Of a stretch of DNA of 64,000 nt, positions 35,577 to 44,563 are shown in pieces. Both the position numbers and the translations under genes were made by a program. Under the pieces are notes generated by a model. The model did no database searches and had not been told where the DNA came from. It saw only the letters and a program-made list of their open reading frames with translations. Positions within the stretch are counted from its first letter, which is position 1, and every line of letters starts with the position of its first letter. This DNA comes from JAWKWA01 sp041397765 (GTDB lineage Bacteria > Pseudomonadota > Alphaproteobacteria > Rhizobiales > Hyphomicrobiaceae), in contig JAWKWA010000011.1 in NCBI GenBank assembly GCA_041397765.1, positions 90,434-154,433 on the forward strand. The letters are read 5' to 3'.

Positions 35577-37460
35577 ATGTCCAATGGCAAGAGCGACGAT
35601 CAGAAGGGCGCCGGCCGTCCGGGCAGCGACCAGGGCAAGTCCAAGCGTCCGACCGCGACCCTCGACCTCGAGGCGAAGGTGATCGAGACCCGCGACGTGC
35701 CGGGCGCCGGCTCGACATCCGCGGGACGTGATCCCGCGAAGGAAGCCGCCGCCGCGGCCGGCAAGGAAGCGGCGGGCCCCGGTGACACCTCCGGCAAGGC
35801 CGATCCGGCGAAATCCGGCACGGCCGGCCCTGGCAGCAAGGCCGAGACATCGAAATCCGCAGCCGCCGGCGCCGATGCCGGCAAGTCGGCGGACAAGGGC
35901 ACGACGCGCTCTCCCGAGGCGGCAGCCGCGGGCGCCACCACCTCCGCCACCACTTCCGCCAGCGCCGCGGCCGTGCCGCCGCAACGGCGCTCGGGCGGGA
36001 TCGGCAGCTTCCTCTCGCATATGCTGGCCGGCATCGTCGGCGCCGTCATCGCCCTTTTCGGGGCGGACCAGGCAGCCCGCACCATCGGCATCGACCTGCC
36101 CTGGCCGGGCACCGACAAGCGGGTCGAGGAGTTGCAGCATCGCCTCGGCGTCGTCGAGGCCGACCTCAAGGAGCAGGCTTCGGACCTGTCCGAGAGCACG
36201 GTCAATGCGCGTTTCGACCAAGTCTTCAAGCGGCTCGCCGATCTCGACGGCCTGCCGGCCCGCATCGGTGCGCTCGAGACCGCACAGAAATCGCTCGTCG
36301 AGAAGGCCGCCGCGCTCGACAGCGGCACCGGCGCCTCAGCGGAGCTGCCCGCCGGTCTCGAAAGCCGCATTGCGAGCCTCGAGCAGACGCTGAAGACGAT
36401 CAGTGATGCCGCCGGCAGCGACGGCAGCGGCGGCGGCCGGGTTGCCCAGATCGCCAGCCTCGCCGGCCGCATCGGCGACCTCGAGACCGAGATCGACAGC
36501 CGCATCGGTGCGCTGAAGAGCCAGATCGCGCGCGACCTGCAGGTCCAGAGCGAGGAAGTCACCAAACGCCTCGCCGAGGGCCAGACCACCACCGCCGGCA
36601 CCGCCGTCGCCCTCGCCACGCTGAAGGAGAGCGACAGTCGCGTCAGCCGCGAGCTCGAGACGTTGAAGCTCGATGCCGACCGCCTCGGCCAGCGCCTCGA
36701 CGCCGTCCGCGCGAGTGGCGAGGAGACACGGACCGCCGTCGAGACACTGCGCACCGAGGCCGACAGGATCGGCCAGACCATCGCCAATCTGAAGAGCGAC
36801 ATCGAGGCCCGCGTCGGCGCGCTCGCCAGCAGCGCCGATGTCGACCAGACGCTGAAGCCGGTCGCCGAACGTCTCACCGGTGTCGAGGACACACTGCAAT
36901 CGGTGGTCTCGCGCGAGAAGGCACGGGAGGCGGCCGGCAACCGCATCCTGCTCACTCTCGCGCTCGGCGACCTGAAGCGGGCGGTCGACCGCGGCACCGG
37001 CTACCGGCGCGAGCTGCGTGCGGTGCAGCAGCTTTCGGGCTCGACCGGCGACCTTGCCACCCTCGAGGCGACCGCCGATGCCGGCCTGCCGACCATCGCC
37101 ATGCTGCAGGACGAGTTGCAGGGCCTTGCCGGCCGCATGATCGAGAGCGGCGAGCCAGGCGACGGCAAGGGCTCCTTCATCGACGACATCCTGGCAAGCG
37201 CCCGCTCGGTCGTTCGCGTGCGCCGCACCGGCCAAGTCGAGGGGAGCGGCGCCGACGCCGTCGTCGCCCGCATGGAGGACGATCTTGGCCGCGGCGATCT
37301 CGCCGGCGTGCTCGACGAGGCCAAAGGCCTGCCCGACAGCGCGCGCACCATCGCCGCGCCCTGGCTCGCCAAGGTCGAGGCCCGGATCGCCGTCGAGAAG
37401 GAGATCGGCGAGATCGAGGACGGTCTTCGCGCCGCCATGGGCTCGGGCGCCGGTAACTGA
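35577..37460 (+). CDS. COG4223/mitofilin-like inner-membrane protein of the heme gene block
   Basis: 627 residues. Residues 1-138 are low-complexity Ala/Gly/Lys/Ser. One membrane segment (FLSHMLAGIVGAVIALFGAD) lies near 145. Residues 180-430 are predicted coiled coil with many Leu-Glu-Thr heptads. The last 170 residues (ILLTLALGDLKRAVDRGTGY near 461, VEARIAVEKEIGEIEDGLRA at the end) match the C-terminal part of alphaproteobacterial mitofilin-like proteins. It follows hemD by 66 bases and precedes the HemY-like gene by 22 bases, a conserved order in this order of bacteria. Mitofilin relatives shape membranes; the bacterial role is being inferred. Confidence 0.85.
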   Translation: MSNGKSDDQKGAGRPGSDQGKSKRPTATLDLEAKVIETRDVPGAGSTSAGRDPAKEAAAAAGKEAAGPGDTSGKADPAKSGTAGPGSKAETSKSAAAGADAGKSADKGTTRSPEAAAAGATTSATTSASAAAVPPQRRSGGIGSFLSHMLAGIVGAVIALFGADQAARTIGIDLPWPGTDKRVEELQHRLGVVEADLKEQASDLSESTVNARFDQVFKRLADLDGLPARIGALETAQKSLVEKAAALDSGTGASAELPAGLESRIASLEQTLKTISDAAGSDGSGGGRVAQIASLAGRIGDLETEIDSRIGALKSQIARDLQVQSEEVTKRLAEGQTTTAGTAVALATLKESDSRVSRELETLKLDADRLGQRLDAVRASGEETRTAVETLRTEADRIGQTIANLKSDIEARVGALASSADVDQTLKPVAERLTGVEDTLQSVVSREKAREAAGNRILLTLALGDLKRAVDRGTGYRRELRAVQQLSGSTGDLATLEATADAGLPTIAMLQDELQGLAGRMIESGEPGDGKGSFIDDILASARSVVRVRRTGQVEGSGADAVVARMEDDLGRGDLAGVLDEAKGLPDSARTIAAPWLAKVEARIAVEKEIGEIEDGLRAAMGSGAGN

Positions 37461-37482
37461 ACTGAGAAGAGGACCCTCGATC

Positions 37483-39300
37483 ATGATCCGTCTCATCCTC
37501 TTCCTCGTCCTCGTCGCGCTCATGGCGACCGGCCTTGCCTGGCTGGCCGACCGGCCGGGCGAGCTCGTCGTCAACTGGCAGGGTTGGGAGCTGCGGACCA
37601 GCGTCTTCCTGTCGGTCGTGATGCTCGGCATCGGCCTGGGTCTCGCCGTCCTCGTCTGGTCGATGCTGCGCGGCATCCTCTCCAGTCCCGCCAGCCTTTC
37701 CCGGCTGTTCCGGCGCCGCCGTCAGAAGCAGGGGCTCGACGCCCTGTCCGGCGGCCTCATCGCCATTGCTTCGGGCGACCGCGCGCAGGCCTCGCGCTAT
37801 GCGCTCCAGGCGCGGCGCACCCTGCCCAACGAGCCGATGACCGACCTCCTGCGCGCCCAGACCGCGCATCTGATGGGCGACCGGGCGACGGCACGCCGCA
37901 TCTACGAATCGATGACCCACCAGCCCGAGACCGAGCTGCTCGGCCTGCGCGGCCTGTTCCTCGAGGCCGAGCACGAGAAGGAATGGCTGGCGGCCCGCCA
38001 GTTCGCCGAGCGGGCGGTGAAGCTGAACCCCAAACTGCCCTGGTCGGTGACCGCCCTGTTCGAGCTTCAGGCCCGCGAGGGCGATCTCGAGGGAGCGCTC
38101 GAGACGCTGCAGATCGCCCGCCGCCACGATCAGGTCGACCGCGCGACCTTCGACCGGCGCAAGGCCGTGCTGCTGACGGGGCTCGCCCAGCGCGCCGAGG
38201 AGAACGACATGGACCGGGCACTCGCGCTCGCGCTCGAGGCGCACGAGCTCGCACCCGGCCTGGTGCCGGCCGCGGTCATCGCCGGCCGCGTGCTCGCCTC
38301 CAAAGGCAGCACCGCCAAGGCGGCGGCCGTGCTCTCGCGCACCTGGAAGAAGTCGCCCCATCCCGAGATTGCCGAGGTCTATGCCTTCGCGCGCCCCGGC
38401 GACTCCCCCCGCGACCGCTTGAAGCGCGTCAAGGATCTCGCCCAGCAGACTCCCAATGCCAGGGAGGCGCCGGTCGCCGTCGCCGAGGCGGCGATCGAGG
38501 CCAAGGAATGGACCGAAGCCCGCCGCGCCCTGGAGCCGCTGATCGAGGCAGGACCGACGGCGGCCGTCGCCGTGCTGATGGCGCGGATCGAGGGCGGCGA
38601 GCGTGGCGACACCGGACGGATGCGGGAGTGGCTCGCCCGGGCGGTCTCGGCGCCGCGCGACCCCGCCTGGACCGCCGATGGCGAGCTCTCCGACCATTGG
38701 GCGCCGGTCTCGCCCGTCACCGGCCGGCTCGACGCCTATGAATGGAAGGTGCCGGCCGAGCGCGCCGAGACGCGCAGCGCCCACCTCCTGCTCGAGGAAC
38801 TGGTCTCCATGGCCGAGCGTCCCCGCGAGACCATGATCGACATGGAGGCACGCCCCGCGCGCACCGCGGTGACCGAGGCCGAGACCATCCCCGAGCCGGC
38901 TGCCCCGGCGGCCACGGCGAAGGCCGAGCCGGAGCGCGCCACGTCCGCCCCGACGGCCGCCGCGATGAAGCCGGCAGAGCCCGAGGTGGTGACTGCGGCG
39001 GCCGTGGTGCCGGTCGCCGACAGCCATCCCGCGACCGAAGGCGGCTCGCCCACGACGACGACGGGCGCCGCATCGCGATCGCTCTCGGTTCAGGCCGACC
39101 AGCGCCGGCCTGCGGGCAGGCAGGAGGCGAGCATCCAGATGGTTCGCAGCGAGGGCGCCGCCACCTCCGCCGCTGTTTCCGAGAGGGACACAGGGAAGGT
39201 GGTGGAGAAGCCGCGCTATTTCGTGCCCGGCCATGCTCCCGACGATCCAGGCCCCGTCGAGCCGACCGAGGACAAGGCCAAGATCCAGTCGGCGTCCTGA
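37483..39300 (+). CDS. HemY N-terminal domain / TPR membrane protein
   Basis: 605 residues. Two membrane helices (MIRLILFLVLVALMATGLAW at the N-terminus and FLSVVMLGIGLGLAVLVWSM near 38) are followed by LRGILSSPASLSRLFRRRRQ, the usual HemY_N boundary, and by TPR-like helices to residue 430 (e.g. RQFAERAVKLNPKLPWSVTA near 175, RALALALEAHELAPGLVP near 243). Residues 440-605 are a Pro/Ala/Thr-rich tail ending DKAKIQSAS. The protein is linked to heme synthesis by location; its biochemical role is unsettled. GAAGAGGA precedes the ATG. Confidence 0.85.
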   Translation: MIRLILFLVLVALMATGLAWLADRPGELVVNWQGWELRTSVFLSVVMLGIGLGLAVLVWSMLRGILSSPASLSRLFRRRRQKQGLDALSGGLIAIASGDRAQASRYALQARRTLPNEPMTDLLRAQTAHLMGDRATARRIYESMTHQPETELLGLRGLFLEAEHEKEWLAARQFAERAVKLNPKLPWSVTALFELQAREGDLEGALETLQIARRHDQVDRATFDRRKAVLLTGLAQRAEENDMDRALALALEAHELAPGLVPAAVIAGRVLASKGSTAKAAAVLSRTWKKSPHPEIAEVYAFARPGDSPRDRLKRVKDLAQQTPNAREAPVAVAEAAIEAKEWTEARRALEPLIEAGPTAAVAVLMARIEGGERGDTGRMREWLARAVSAPRDPAWTADGELSDHWAPVSPVTGRLDAYEWKVPAERAETRSAHLLLEELVSMAERPRETMIDMEARPARTAVTEAETIPEPAAPAATAKAEPERATSAPTAAAMKPAEPEVVTAAAVVPVADSHPATEGGSPTTTTGAASRSLSVQADQRRPAGRQEASIQMVRSEGAATSAAVSERDTGKVVEKPRYFVPGHAPDDPGPVEPTEDKAKIQSAS

Positions 39301-39358
39301 TGCAGTGGCGCTACGCCTTTCCGCCTCCCCGCCGTAGCCACCGATGCCCGCCGCATGC

Positions 39359-40108
39359 TCAAAAGAGCGATGGCCGGATCGGCGATGCCGCGGTCAGTCC
39401 GCCATCGACCGTGAAGGTCTGGCCGGTCACGAAGCCCGCGTCGTCCGAGGCGAGCCAGACGGCGATGCGGGCGACATCGCGCGGCGAGCCGAAACGCCCG
39501 ACGGCGTGACGGGCGAGCGCGTCGCGCTTGGCCGCTTCAGGATCGCCGGCGAGCGCGAAAGCGGCATCCGCCATGCCGGTCATGATCCATCCCGGGCAGA
39601 TCGCATTGCAGCGTATGCCCTCGAAGCCATGGTCCACCGCGATCGAACGCGTGAGACCGTGCACGAAGGCCTTCGAGGCGTTGTAGAGCGCAAGCCCCGG
39701 ATCGGCGGCATGACCCGAGGTCGAGCCGATATTGACGATCGACCCGCCGCCGCTCCGAGCCATCACCGGCACAAAGGCACGGGTCATCAGGAACACGCCC
39801 TTGGCGTTGACGCCCATCAGGTGGTCGAAGTCCTCGTCGGTGGTCTCGACCACGGTCTTCTCGATCTGCACGCCGGCATTGTTGACGAGGATCTGCACTG
39901 GCCCGCAGGCATCCCGGAGCCGTTCGACGTCGTCACGGTTGGCGACGTCCGCCTGCACCCAGCCGATCGCATCCGCAAGATCGTCCGGCCGGCCGCCCCG
40001 GCCGCAGGCGACGACTTCGGCCCCTCGCCCGTCATCGCCTCGGCGATCGCCCGGCCGATGCCACGGCTGCCGCCGGTGACGATGGCGCGCCTTCCCGAGC
40101 ATGCCCAT
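39359..40108 (-). CDS. SDR family oxidoreductase with two compensating frameshifts
   Basis: About 249 residues. The intended N-terminus is MLGK-RAIVTGGSRGIGRAIAEAM (NAD loop TGGSRGIG), but in the open frame residues about 7-32 are read out of phase because of an indel after GGGAAG near 40092 and a missing G in GAGGGGCCGAAG near 40020. From EVVACGRGGRPDDLADAI on, the frame is right: NNAGVQIEKTVVETTDEDFD near 85, the catalytic Ser-Tyr-Lys region GSTSGHAADPGLALYNASKA near 143 and RCNAICPGWIMTGM near 175. It oxidises or reduces an alcohol or sugar substrate with NAD(P). It ends the Rieske-SDR operon. Confidence 0.75.
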   Translation of the reverse strand: MGMLGKARHRHRRQPWHRPGDRRGDDGRGAEVVACGRGGRPDDLADAIGWVQADVANRDDVERLRDACGPVQILVNNAGVQIEKTVVETTDEDFDHLMGVNAKGVFLMTRAFVPVMARSGGGSIVNIGSTSGHAADPGLALYNASKAFVHGLTRSIAVDHGFEGIRCNAICPGWIMTGMADAAFALAGDPEAAKRDALARHAVGRFGSPRDVARIAVWLASDDAGFVTGQTFTVDGGLTAASPIRPSLF

Positions 40109-40203
40109 CTCGGCTCCCGCTGTTCCTTGTCCTGCCTGGGTGATGCCGACATCGCACGCCTCGACTTCGGGCCCGACGCGCGACAACACAGCCGGCACGA
40201 CGC

Positions 40204-40998
40204 TCAGCGCCGCATCTGCTGCACCTGCGCCGTCAGCCCACCGTCGATCACCCAGAGCTGGCCCGAGGCATAGCGCGCCTCCGGGCCTGCCAGCCAGTTG
40301 ACGAGATTGGCGATGTCGTCCGGCGTTCCATAGCGGCGTGTCGGATGGATGTCGCGGACCGGCTGCATCAGCGTCTCGATCGTGCCGCCGCCCCCGCCTG
40401 AGCCCTCGCCTGCAAAGAAGCTCCTCAGCATCGGCGTGTCCACATAGCCGGGGCAGACCGCGTTGACCCTGATGCCCTCCGGCCCATGATCGCACGCCAT
40501 CGCCCGGGTGAGCGCATGCACCGCGCCCTTGGTGGCACAATAGGCCGCAAGCGGATCGGCGATGAACCGTCGCAGGAGCCGAAATTCACGATCGAGCCTT
40601 CCCCGGCCGCCTGAGCAGCGGCAAGGCGTGCTTGGAGACGAGGAAGGTGCCCGTGACATTGATCGCGAAAATGCGGTTCCAATCGGCAAGGCTGGTCTGC
40701 TCGATGGTCTTCTCGATCTCGATGCCCGCCGCATTGACCAGGATGTCGAGCCGGCCCTGCGCCGCCCGACGACCGCCATCGCCGCCTTGACGCTCGCCTC
40801 CTCGGTCACGTCGAGCCGGATGAACGTGCCCGCCCCGACCCCGGCCCCCTCGCCCGGCTCGGCATCTGTGAACGATCCCGCATCCGTCAGGTCGGCGGCA
40901 TAGACGATGGCTCCCTCGCGCTTGAAACGTGCCGTGATGGCCCGGCCGATGCCCCGCCCGCCCGTCACCAATGCCACCTTGCCCGCCAACGATGCCAT
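40204..40998 (-). CDS. SDR family oxidoreductase, middle out of frame through three deletions
   Basis: 264 residues as open. Residues 1-78 (MASLAGKVALVTGGRGIGRA with its NAD loop, FIRLDVTEEASVKAAMAVVG) and 148-264 (LAAYCATKGAVHALTRAMAC with the catalytic Tyr-Lys, RVNAVCPGYVDTPMLRSF, VIDGGLTAQVQQMRR) are a normal SDR, but 79-145 is nonsense in this frame. The right frame shows GRLDILVNAAG, SIVNFGSCDG and similar. Three single bases seem missing: a G near 40769, a G near 40605 and one near 40567, so the frame is restored at the end. It lies 30 bases downstream of the Rieske gene. Confidence 0.75.
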   Translation of the reverse strand: MASLAGKVALVTGGRGIGRAITARFKREGAIVYAADLTDAGSFTDAEPGEGAGVGAGTFIRLDVTEEASVKAAMAVVGRRRAGSTSWSMRRASRSRRPSSRPALPIGTAFSRSMSRAPSSSPSTPCRCSGGRGRLDREFRLLRRFIADPLAAYCATKGAVHALTRAMACDHGPEGIRVNAVCPGYVDTPMLRSFFAGEGSGGGGGTIETLMQPVRDIHPTRRYGTPDDIANLVNWLAGPEARYASGQLWVIDGGLTAQVQQMRR

Positions 40999-41028
40999 CG
41001 GTCCTCCTCTCGCGCTTGTGGCGACGTT

Positions 41029-42161
41029 TCAGCCCTGTCGCTCTGCGACACTCGAATAGGCGTCGAGCACGAGCCCGTGGAAGTGGTGCACCGCGTGCTC
41101 GGTGCTACCCGTTGCGGATGATGCACGATGCGTCCTGCCGGAAGGCCGGCGTCGCCATGCCGCGCTGCACGCTTTCGACGATATCGATGTCCTCGCGCTG
41201 CAGCATCGCGGATATAGGCGATCGCCTCCCATTCGGATGGGATCGGCTCCGCCGTCTCGAAGAAGAAGTCGTAGGTCTCCCGCGTCGTCTGCTCGTCGAC
41301 TGCGATGATGTTCATGACGAGGAAATTGCCGCGGCCGGGATAGCGCAGGAGGCAGGTCGTCGGCCACAGGAACCACACCGCATGGTCGTCGACCGTCCCC
41401 CTCGACCGTATATGCCGTGTTCGGCCCCTTCGCCGCCTTGGCCATATGGCTCGAATAGATGCCGTGCGTGGTCACCTTGTAGGTGTCCATCTGCAGCATC
41501 GAGCAGAAGTCCTTGTGCGCCGTCGGGCAGTGGTAGCATTCGAGGAAATTGTCGACGACGTTCTTCCAGTTCGACCGGATCGTGAATTCGAGTCGGTGGG
41601 CGAGGTGAGCGCGTCGATGTCGGGTGCGAAATGCATGATCTCGCTGGCGAGCGGCACCGACTGCTCGGCGAGCGGTACGGCTTGCGGATCGAGATTGACA
41701 TAGACAAAGCCGCAGAATTCCTCGACCCGCACCGGATCAGGCAGATCTCGCCGGTCGAGAAATCCTCCAGAAGCTCGGTATGGGGCGCCCGCCGGAGCTG
41801 GCCCGTCAGGTCGTAGACCCAGGCGTGGTAGGGGCACATGATGCGATTGACGTGCCCCGCCCCTTCGGGAGCTCGTGTGCCCGGTGCTTGCAGACGTTGG
41901 AAGGCCTGAGCGTGCCCGCCTCGTCGCGCACGATCGACACCGAGCGCCCCTGCGTCGACCACGACATAGTCGCCCGCACTGCGCAGCTTCTCGCCATGGC
42001 AGCACCACTGCCAGCTCCGCCAGAAGATCGCTTCGCGCTCGACCGCCAGCCATTTCGGGTTCGCATAGGCCTCGGCCCGCAGCGAGAGCGACCGGGCAGG
42101 AGTTCGCATCGTAGCCTCGCCGCACCGCCTCGAGGTCGGATTTCGTCAACAGCATCACCAT
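41029..42161 (-). pseudogene. Rieske non-heme iron oxygenase alpha subunit, broken by several indels
   Basis: Reading across frames gives a ring-hydroxylating-type oxygenase of about 375 residues. The start MVMLLTKSDLEAVRRGYDAN is at 42161. The [2Fe-2S] ligands appear as VCKHRAHELPKG and RIMCPYHAWVYDLTG, and the mononuclear iron region as NVVDNFLECYHCPTAHKDF, followed by MDTYKVTTHGIYSSH. At least six frame changes occur, for example extra G near 41950, missing G in AAGGGGCGGGGCACG near 41862 and missing C in TCGCCCACC near 41607. The type resembles glycine-betaine, carnitine or stachydrine oxygenases (GbcA/CntA branch). No reductase gene is adjacent. Substrate inferred from context. Confidence 0.7.
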
Positions 42162-42227
42162 GGCACCGTTCTCCAAGCCCCCTGACGTTCGAGGATGAGC
42201 CGAAGCGCGTCAGCTTGAATGACTTTT

Positions 42228-42236
42228 TCGACAAGA
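42228..42236. promoter_or_regulatory. TCGACAAGA motif upstream of the Rieske gene
   Basis: TCGACAAGA occurs 67 bases upstream of the Rieske start and again twice, in tandem 17-base units, in front of the neighbouring GlxA-type regulator (43349 and 43366). A shared nine-base core at both places suits a regulator that controls itself and the oxygenase. Confidence 0.4.
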
Positions 42237-42242
42237 ACCTGT

Positions 42243-43276
42243 CTATTTTGTCCTTGCGACCGAATGCATGGGCCACGCCCGGTATTCGAGGGCACGCCCG
42301 CTCACCCGGTCACGCCGCGGAGAAAGCCCGTGGCGCCGTCGATAGGCCGCGAGAAATGCTCCAGCGACCGGAAACCGCTCGCCAGTGCGATCTCGGTGAT
42401 GGTCAGCGCCGTCTGGGTGACGAGACCACGGGCCCGATCGAGGCGCGCATTGGCGTAGTATTGGACCGCAGAGTTTTGCGTATGCGCACGGAACATCCGT
42501 TCCAGCCGGCGCTGCGAGATGCCGGCCCTCCTGGCGATTTCTGGGATCGGCAGCGGCTGCTCCAGATGCTGCTCCATCAGGCGGATCGACGCCCTCAGCA
42601 CCTCCGGCGGGTCGAAGCCCATCGGCTCGCCCGCGAGTGGGTTCTGGCCGTTTCCGCCCTTGCGCTGGCGATCATGGAAGATATAGCGCGCCGCGGCATT
42701 CGCCAGATCCGAGCCGGCCACCTTCTCCAGGAGATGGAGAGCGAAGTCGCTCGACGCCGCGCCACCGCAGCAAGAGCCGGTACGCCCGTCGACCACATAG
42801 AGATCCTCGACGACCTCGATGCCGGGATAGAGCTCTTGGAAGGCGTCGATATGCTCGTAATGGACGGTCGCGCGCCGTCCCTCGATGAGCCCGGCATCGG
42901 CGAGAAGGAATGCGCCCGTGTCGAGGCCGCAAACGAAGGCGCCACGCGCGGCAGCCGTCTTCATTTAGCGCAGCAGCCGCTCCTGCCTGAAGGCCTCCGG
43001 CGTCCATCTCGCCGAGATCACCACCCAGTCGGCGGAGGCGAGCGCCTGCGGTGCCAGACGTTCCGAGACGATCCCGGCCATGTTGCTGGCGCGCGCCGCC
43101 GCCTCGACCGAGAGGAACCGCCAGCTGAAGAGATGACGGCCACTCAGATAATTGGCCGCCCGCAGGGGATCGACGAAGGCCATCGTTGCCAAGGCGTTGA
43201 AAGCGGGCAGGCAGATGACCGCCACCTCGAGTGGCCCGTCTGGGGAACGCGCGGCATCGCTGTGTCGTCGGGGCAT
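42243..43276 (-). pseudogene. GlxA-type AraC regulator interrupted by a stop codon and a frameshift
   Basis: The N-terminal half (MPRRHSDAARS..., LEVAVICLPAFNALATMAFV, VVISARWTPEAFRQERLLR) ends at an in-frame TAA at 42965-42967. The next codon is ATG and the protein goes on in the same frame: TAAARGAFVCGLDTGAFLLA, HYEHIDAFQELYPGIEVVED and the AraC helix-turn-helix IPEIARRAGISQRRLERMFR and LTITEIALASGFRSLEHFSR. Near 42315 a missing G in TCGCGGCC moves the end to another frame (YRRRHGLSPRRDRVSG, stop at 42243). The architecture equals CdhR/GbdR. It sits just upstream of the Rieske gene on the same strand and is its likely activator. Confidence 0.7.
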
Positions 43277-43343
43277 GGCGGCAAGGCCGGCAATGATCTG
43301 ATGGTCGGGAAGGGGGTCGTGCCCCCGCTGCAAATAGGTAGGG

Positions 43344-43377
43344 GCCGATCGACAAGACACGCCGATCGACAAGACAC
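43344..43377. repeat. tandem 17-bp direct repeat GCCGATCGACAAGACAC x2
   Basis: The unit at 43344-43360 is repeated exactly at 43361-43377 without a spacer. It lies about 70-100 bases upstream of the ATG of the GlxA-type regulator. Direct repeats of 17-21 bases are typical for AraC-family activators, which bind with two helix-turn-helix motifs. The core TCGACAAGA recurs upstream of the Rieske gene. Confidence 0.55.
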
Positions 43378-43592
43378 CAGCCTACCACCCGGCCCGACCA
43401 GGATGCGAGCCCCTGCCGCCGGCCACGCCCGTCCGACTTCCCCTTTGCCCCTCGGCCACCAGCGAGGCACCGCCAGCGCGTCAGCGGCCCGACGCCGCGC
43501 TTGCCAAGCGGCGACGCAGCGAGAATAAGTCTCTCGCCCATTCGCCCCGACAGGCTGATCCACCATCAGCCGTCATGGGCCCGACCCGGCAA

Positions 43593-43669
43593 GCCGCTTT
43601 AGCTCAGTTGGTAGAGCACATCATTCGTAATGATGGGGTCGCGTGTTCGAGGTCACGCAAGCGGCACCA
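43593..43669 (+). tRNA. tRNA-Thr (anticodon CGT) with eight-base T-loop
   Basis: Acceptor stem GCCGCTT/AAGCGGC, D arm GCTC-AGTTGGTA-GAGC, anticodon arm CATCA-TTCGTAA-TGATG with anticodon CGT (threonine, codon ACG), variable loop GGGTC, T stem GCGTG/CACGC and encoded CCA. The T-loop reads TTCGAGGT, eight bases instead of seven; deletion of one G would give the normal TTCGAGT. This is either a sequence error or a damaged tRNA. Threonine ACG codons could still be read by a TGT tRNA. The AT-richer segment that follows suggests the tRNA served as an integration point, but no repeated 3' end was found. Confidence 0.85.
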
Positions 43670-44162
43670 CCATTGCAATGGGCTGACAGTCAGGCTCGAA
43701 CGGAGCAATCGGGCCGGCTAGCTTAGCTAACAGCTGTCATCGGGATGTTGCCACCGTTCGCCCCCCAATGATCGGGTCTGAAGGGAGCGGCTTCGGCCCT
43801 CCCGAGGGCAGCCATTGGCCCTGGCGGACCTGCCCCCCGGCGACCGCCTGAGCCCTGGCCGGACGCCGCGAGGCCAGAAATGGGAGGTGCGAAGGAAAGC
43901 GCTCACCCCTCATCAATGCCATAGCAGGCGCCAGGATCAGGGGCGCGGCATGAAAGGCAGCACGCCGGCCACAGCGTTCAAGGACGACCTGCCAGGGTTG
44001 CTGGTTGCTGCGAGCCCACTGGCATCGAGAAGACCCCGTCAGCTCGAAACGAAAAGTGTGGTCGCCTGTTGACAACTGATCTTCATAGACAGCCATCTGA
44101 CCACGCCTCCCGGAGCGGCGACTGTCGAGGCAAACAACCGTTCCTGAAATAATACTCTCTCG
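43670..44162. other. gene-poor segment after the tRNA
   Basis: About 490 bases. Palindromes TTAGCTAA (43723-43730) and ACAGCTGT (43730-43737) stand at its start. Frames of 119 residues (minus, 43737-44096) and 85 residues (plus, 43815-44072) overlap each other and show no known family. It has the look of a mosaic remnant rather than a gene. No transposase or integrase was recognised. Confidence 0.35.
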
Positions 44163-44456
44163 TTATTTTATGTGTATGTCAACGCGATCGATCATTCCGG
44201 TTGCGTGATCCGATTGCACAGCATCTTTCGATCTCTTGAATGAAATTGTAAACCATAACATCGCGCCGTGGTATGAAAATTTGGGGACGAAGTAATCGAG
44301 CGGGGTCAGTCCGCTCACCATTATTTCGCTTTCCCTCATACCAGGCATCAATGTAACGCCGTTGACAACAATTCCTGTTCGCGTCACGCGACTATCGTCG
44401 ATAGTATTCGCCGCTTGATAGCGCGCGATTATCCAAACGATCCTCGGCGCCGCCAT
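44163..44456 (-). CDS. hypothetical protein in AT-rich segment, possibly a broken longer gene
   Basis: 97 residues in the open frame (MAAPRIVWIIARYQAANTID ... MRESEIMVSGLTPLDYFVPK ... MIDRVDIHIK). Codon use is visibly AT-richer than the neighbours. In another frame just upstream, MRVWVNELGLDILTYHGGAE can be read and would join this one near 44400 with one frame change, so the true gene may be longer and damaged. No family recognised. It may belong to an acquired toxin-immunity-like segment; this is a guess from composition and location. Confidence 0.35.
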   Translation of the reverse strand: MAAPRIVWIIARYQAANTIDDSRVTRTGIVVNGVTLMPGMRESEIMVSGLTPLDYFVPKFSYHGAMLWFTISFKRSKDAVQSDHATGMIDRVDIHIK

Positions 44457-44563
44457 GGTAGGTCAATATATCGAGACCTAATTCATTAACCCATACGCGC
44501 ATCGGGCGATTTTTTCTTTGCATGATGTCGCTCGGGGAAAATTTCCACCGGCTCCTGCACGTG

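Noticed and set aside
37177..39234. 685-residue minus-strand open frame
   Set aside because: Antisense to the HemY-like and COG4223 genes, which have clear membrane helices, RBS and conserved order; the antisense frame has none.
43344..43377. CRISPR-like repeat
   Set aside because: Only two units of 17 bases without spacers and no cas gene; a regulator site is a better explanation.
43670..44162. Insertion sequence after the tRNA
   Set aside because: No transposase motif, terminal inverted repeats or target duplication could be found; only short palindromes TTAGCTAA and ACAGCTGT.
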